Of a stretch of DNA of 64,000 nt, positions 1 to 64,000 are shown one piece after another. The stretch comes from Rhizomys pruinosus (Eukaryota; Chordata; Mammalia; Rodentia; Spalacidae): positions 3,892,756 to 3,956,755 of the forward strand of contig VZQC01000392.1 of the NCBI GenBank assembly GCA_009823505.1, given 5' to 3'. The notes beneath the pieces were generated by a model that worked only from the letters and a program-made list of their open reading frames with translations, searched no databases and was not told the origin of the DNA. A program made the translations under genes and the position numbers. Every line of letters begins with the position of its first letter. Position 1 is the stretch's first letter.

Positions 1-313
1 AAAAAAAAAAAAAAAAGGAGAGAAAAAAAAAAAGAATAGAGGTAAAGGGCTAGCAAGATGGCTCAGTGGGTAGGTGCTTGCCACCAAGACTGAGTTTGAT
101 CCCTGGGGCCCATATGACAGGAGAGAGCTGAGTCCTACAGGTTGTCCTCTGATTTCCATGTACACGAACACCAAAATGCACACATGAAACATATACTTTC
201 ACCTCACTACTAAGCAAATTTGTCAGTTGATAATTCCAACTAATTATTAATCTAAAAGCTCAAAGACAATGATTTTCAAAAGACTCAATAAAAGCTACAT
301 TTAAATACATTAC
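1..313 (-). other. Intron 24 (start) with poly(A) and an ID/B4-like SINE
   Basis: Bases 1-34 are A-rich. At about 50-190 there is a plus-strand tRNA-derived SINE (gatggctcagtgggtaggtg ... cacatgaa). The rest is AT-rich intron with no coding match. Confidence 0.75.
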
Positions 314-63982
<63,669 letters not shown>

Positions 63983-64000
63983 CTGTAAAATAAAAATAAA

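Overview
The window is mammalian nuclear DNA from a rodent, most likely a muroid. Introns are packed with B1 (7SL-derived), B2, B4 and ID (tRNA-derived) SINEs and with Lx-like LINE-1 pieces, a combination typical of mouse-like rodents. I cannot name the species. B2 copies here are numerous and some are very alike, and several differ from the mouse form I know.

The only gene I can support is BRCA2 (breast cancer 2, RAD51 loader), on the minus strand and running from high to low coordinates. Exons 8 to 12 and 14 to 24 are present with intact frames and splice sites. Exon sizes match the human exons (from memory) except exons 10, 11, 14 and 22, which differ by whole codons. Exon 13 (70 bp in human) is absent from the readable sequence and most likely lies in the 593-base N run at 46683-47275. 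Exons 1-7 lie above the window and exons 25-27 below it.

Layout: exons 8, 9 and 10 are at 63982-59982. The giant exon 11, with eight BRC repeats that bind RAD51, is at 56243-51369. Exon 12 is at 47444-47349, followed by the gap. Exon 14 (DMC1-binding motif) is at 41697-41261. Exons 15-18 (helical domain and OB1) are at 38374-27796. Exons 19-22 (OB2 and tower) are at 18248-848. Exons 23-24 (OB2/OB3) are at 709-314. The encoded segments belong to one protein: the BRC repeats load RAD51 onto single-stranded DNA that the C-terminal domain holds.

Non-coding content is introns with dense SINEs, two U6 snRNA pseudogenes, L1 remnants and microsatellites. Points worth a second look are a 65-bp tandem duplication that copies the exon 22 splice acceptor, a 4.6-kb near-duplicate block ending at a single N (probably an assembly artefact), a conserved GC donor in intron 17, and a recurrent B2-B1 composite SINE. 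I see no other protein-coding gene, no CRISPR array and no bacterial-type system.
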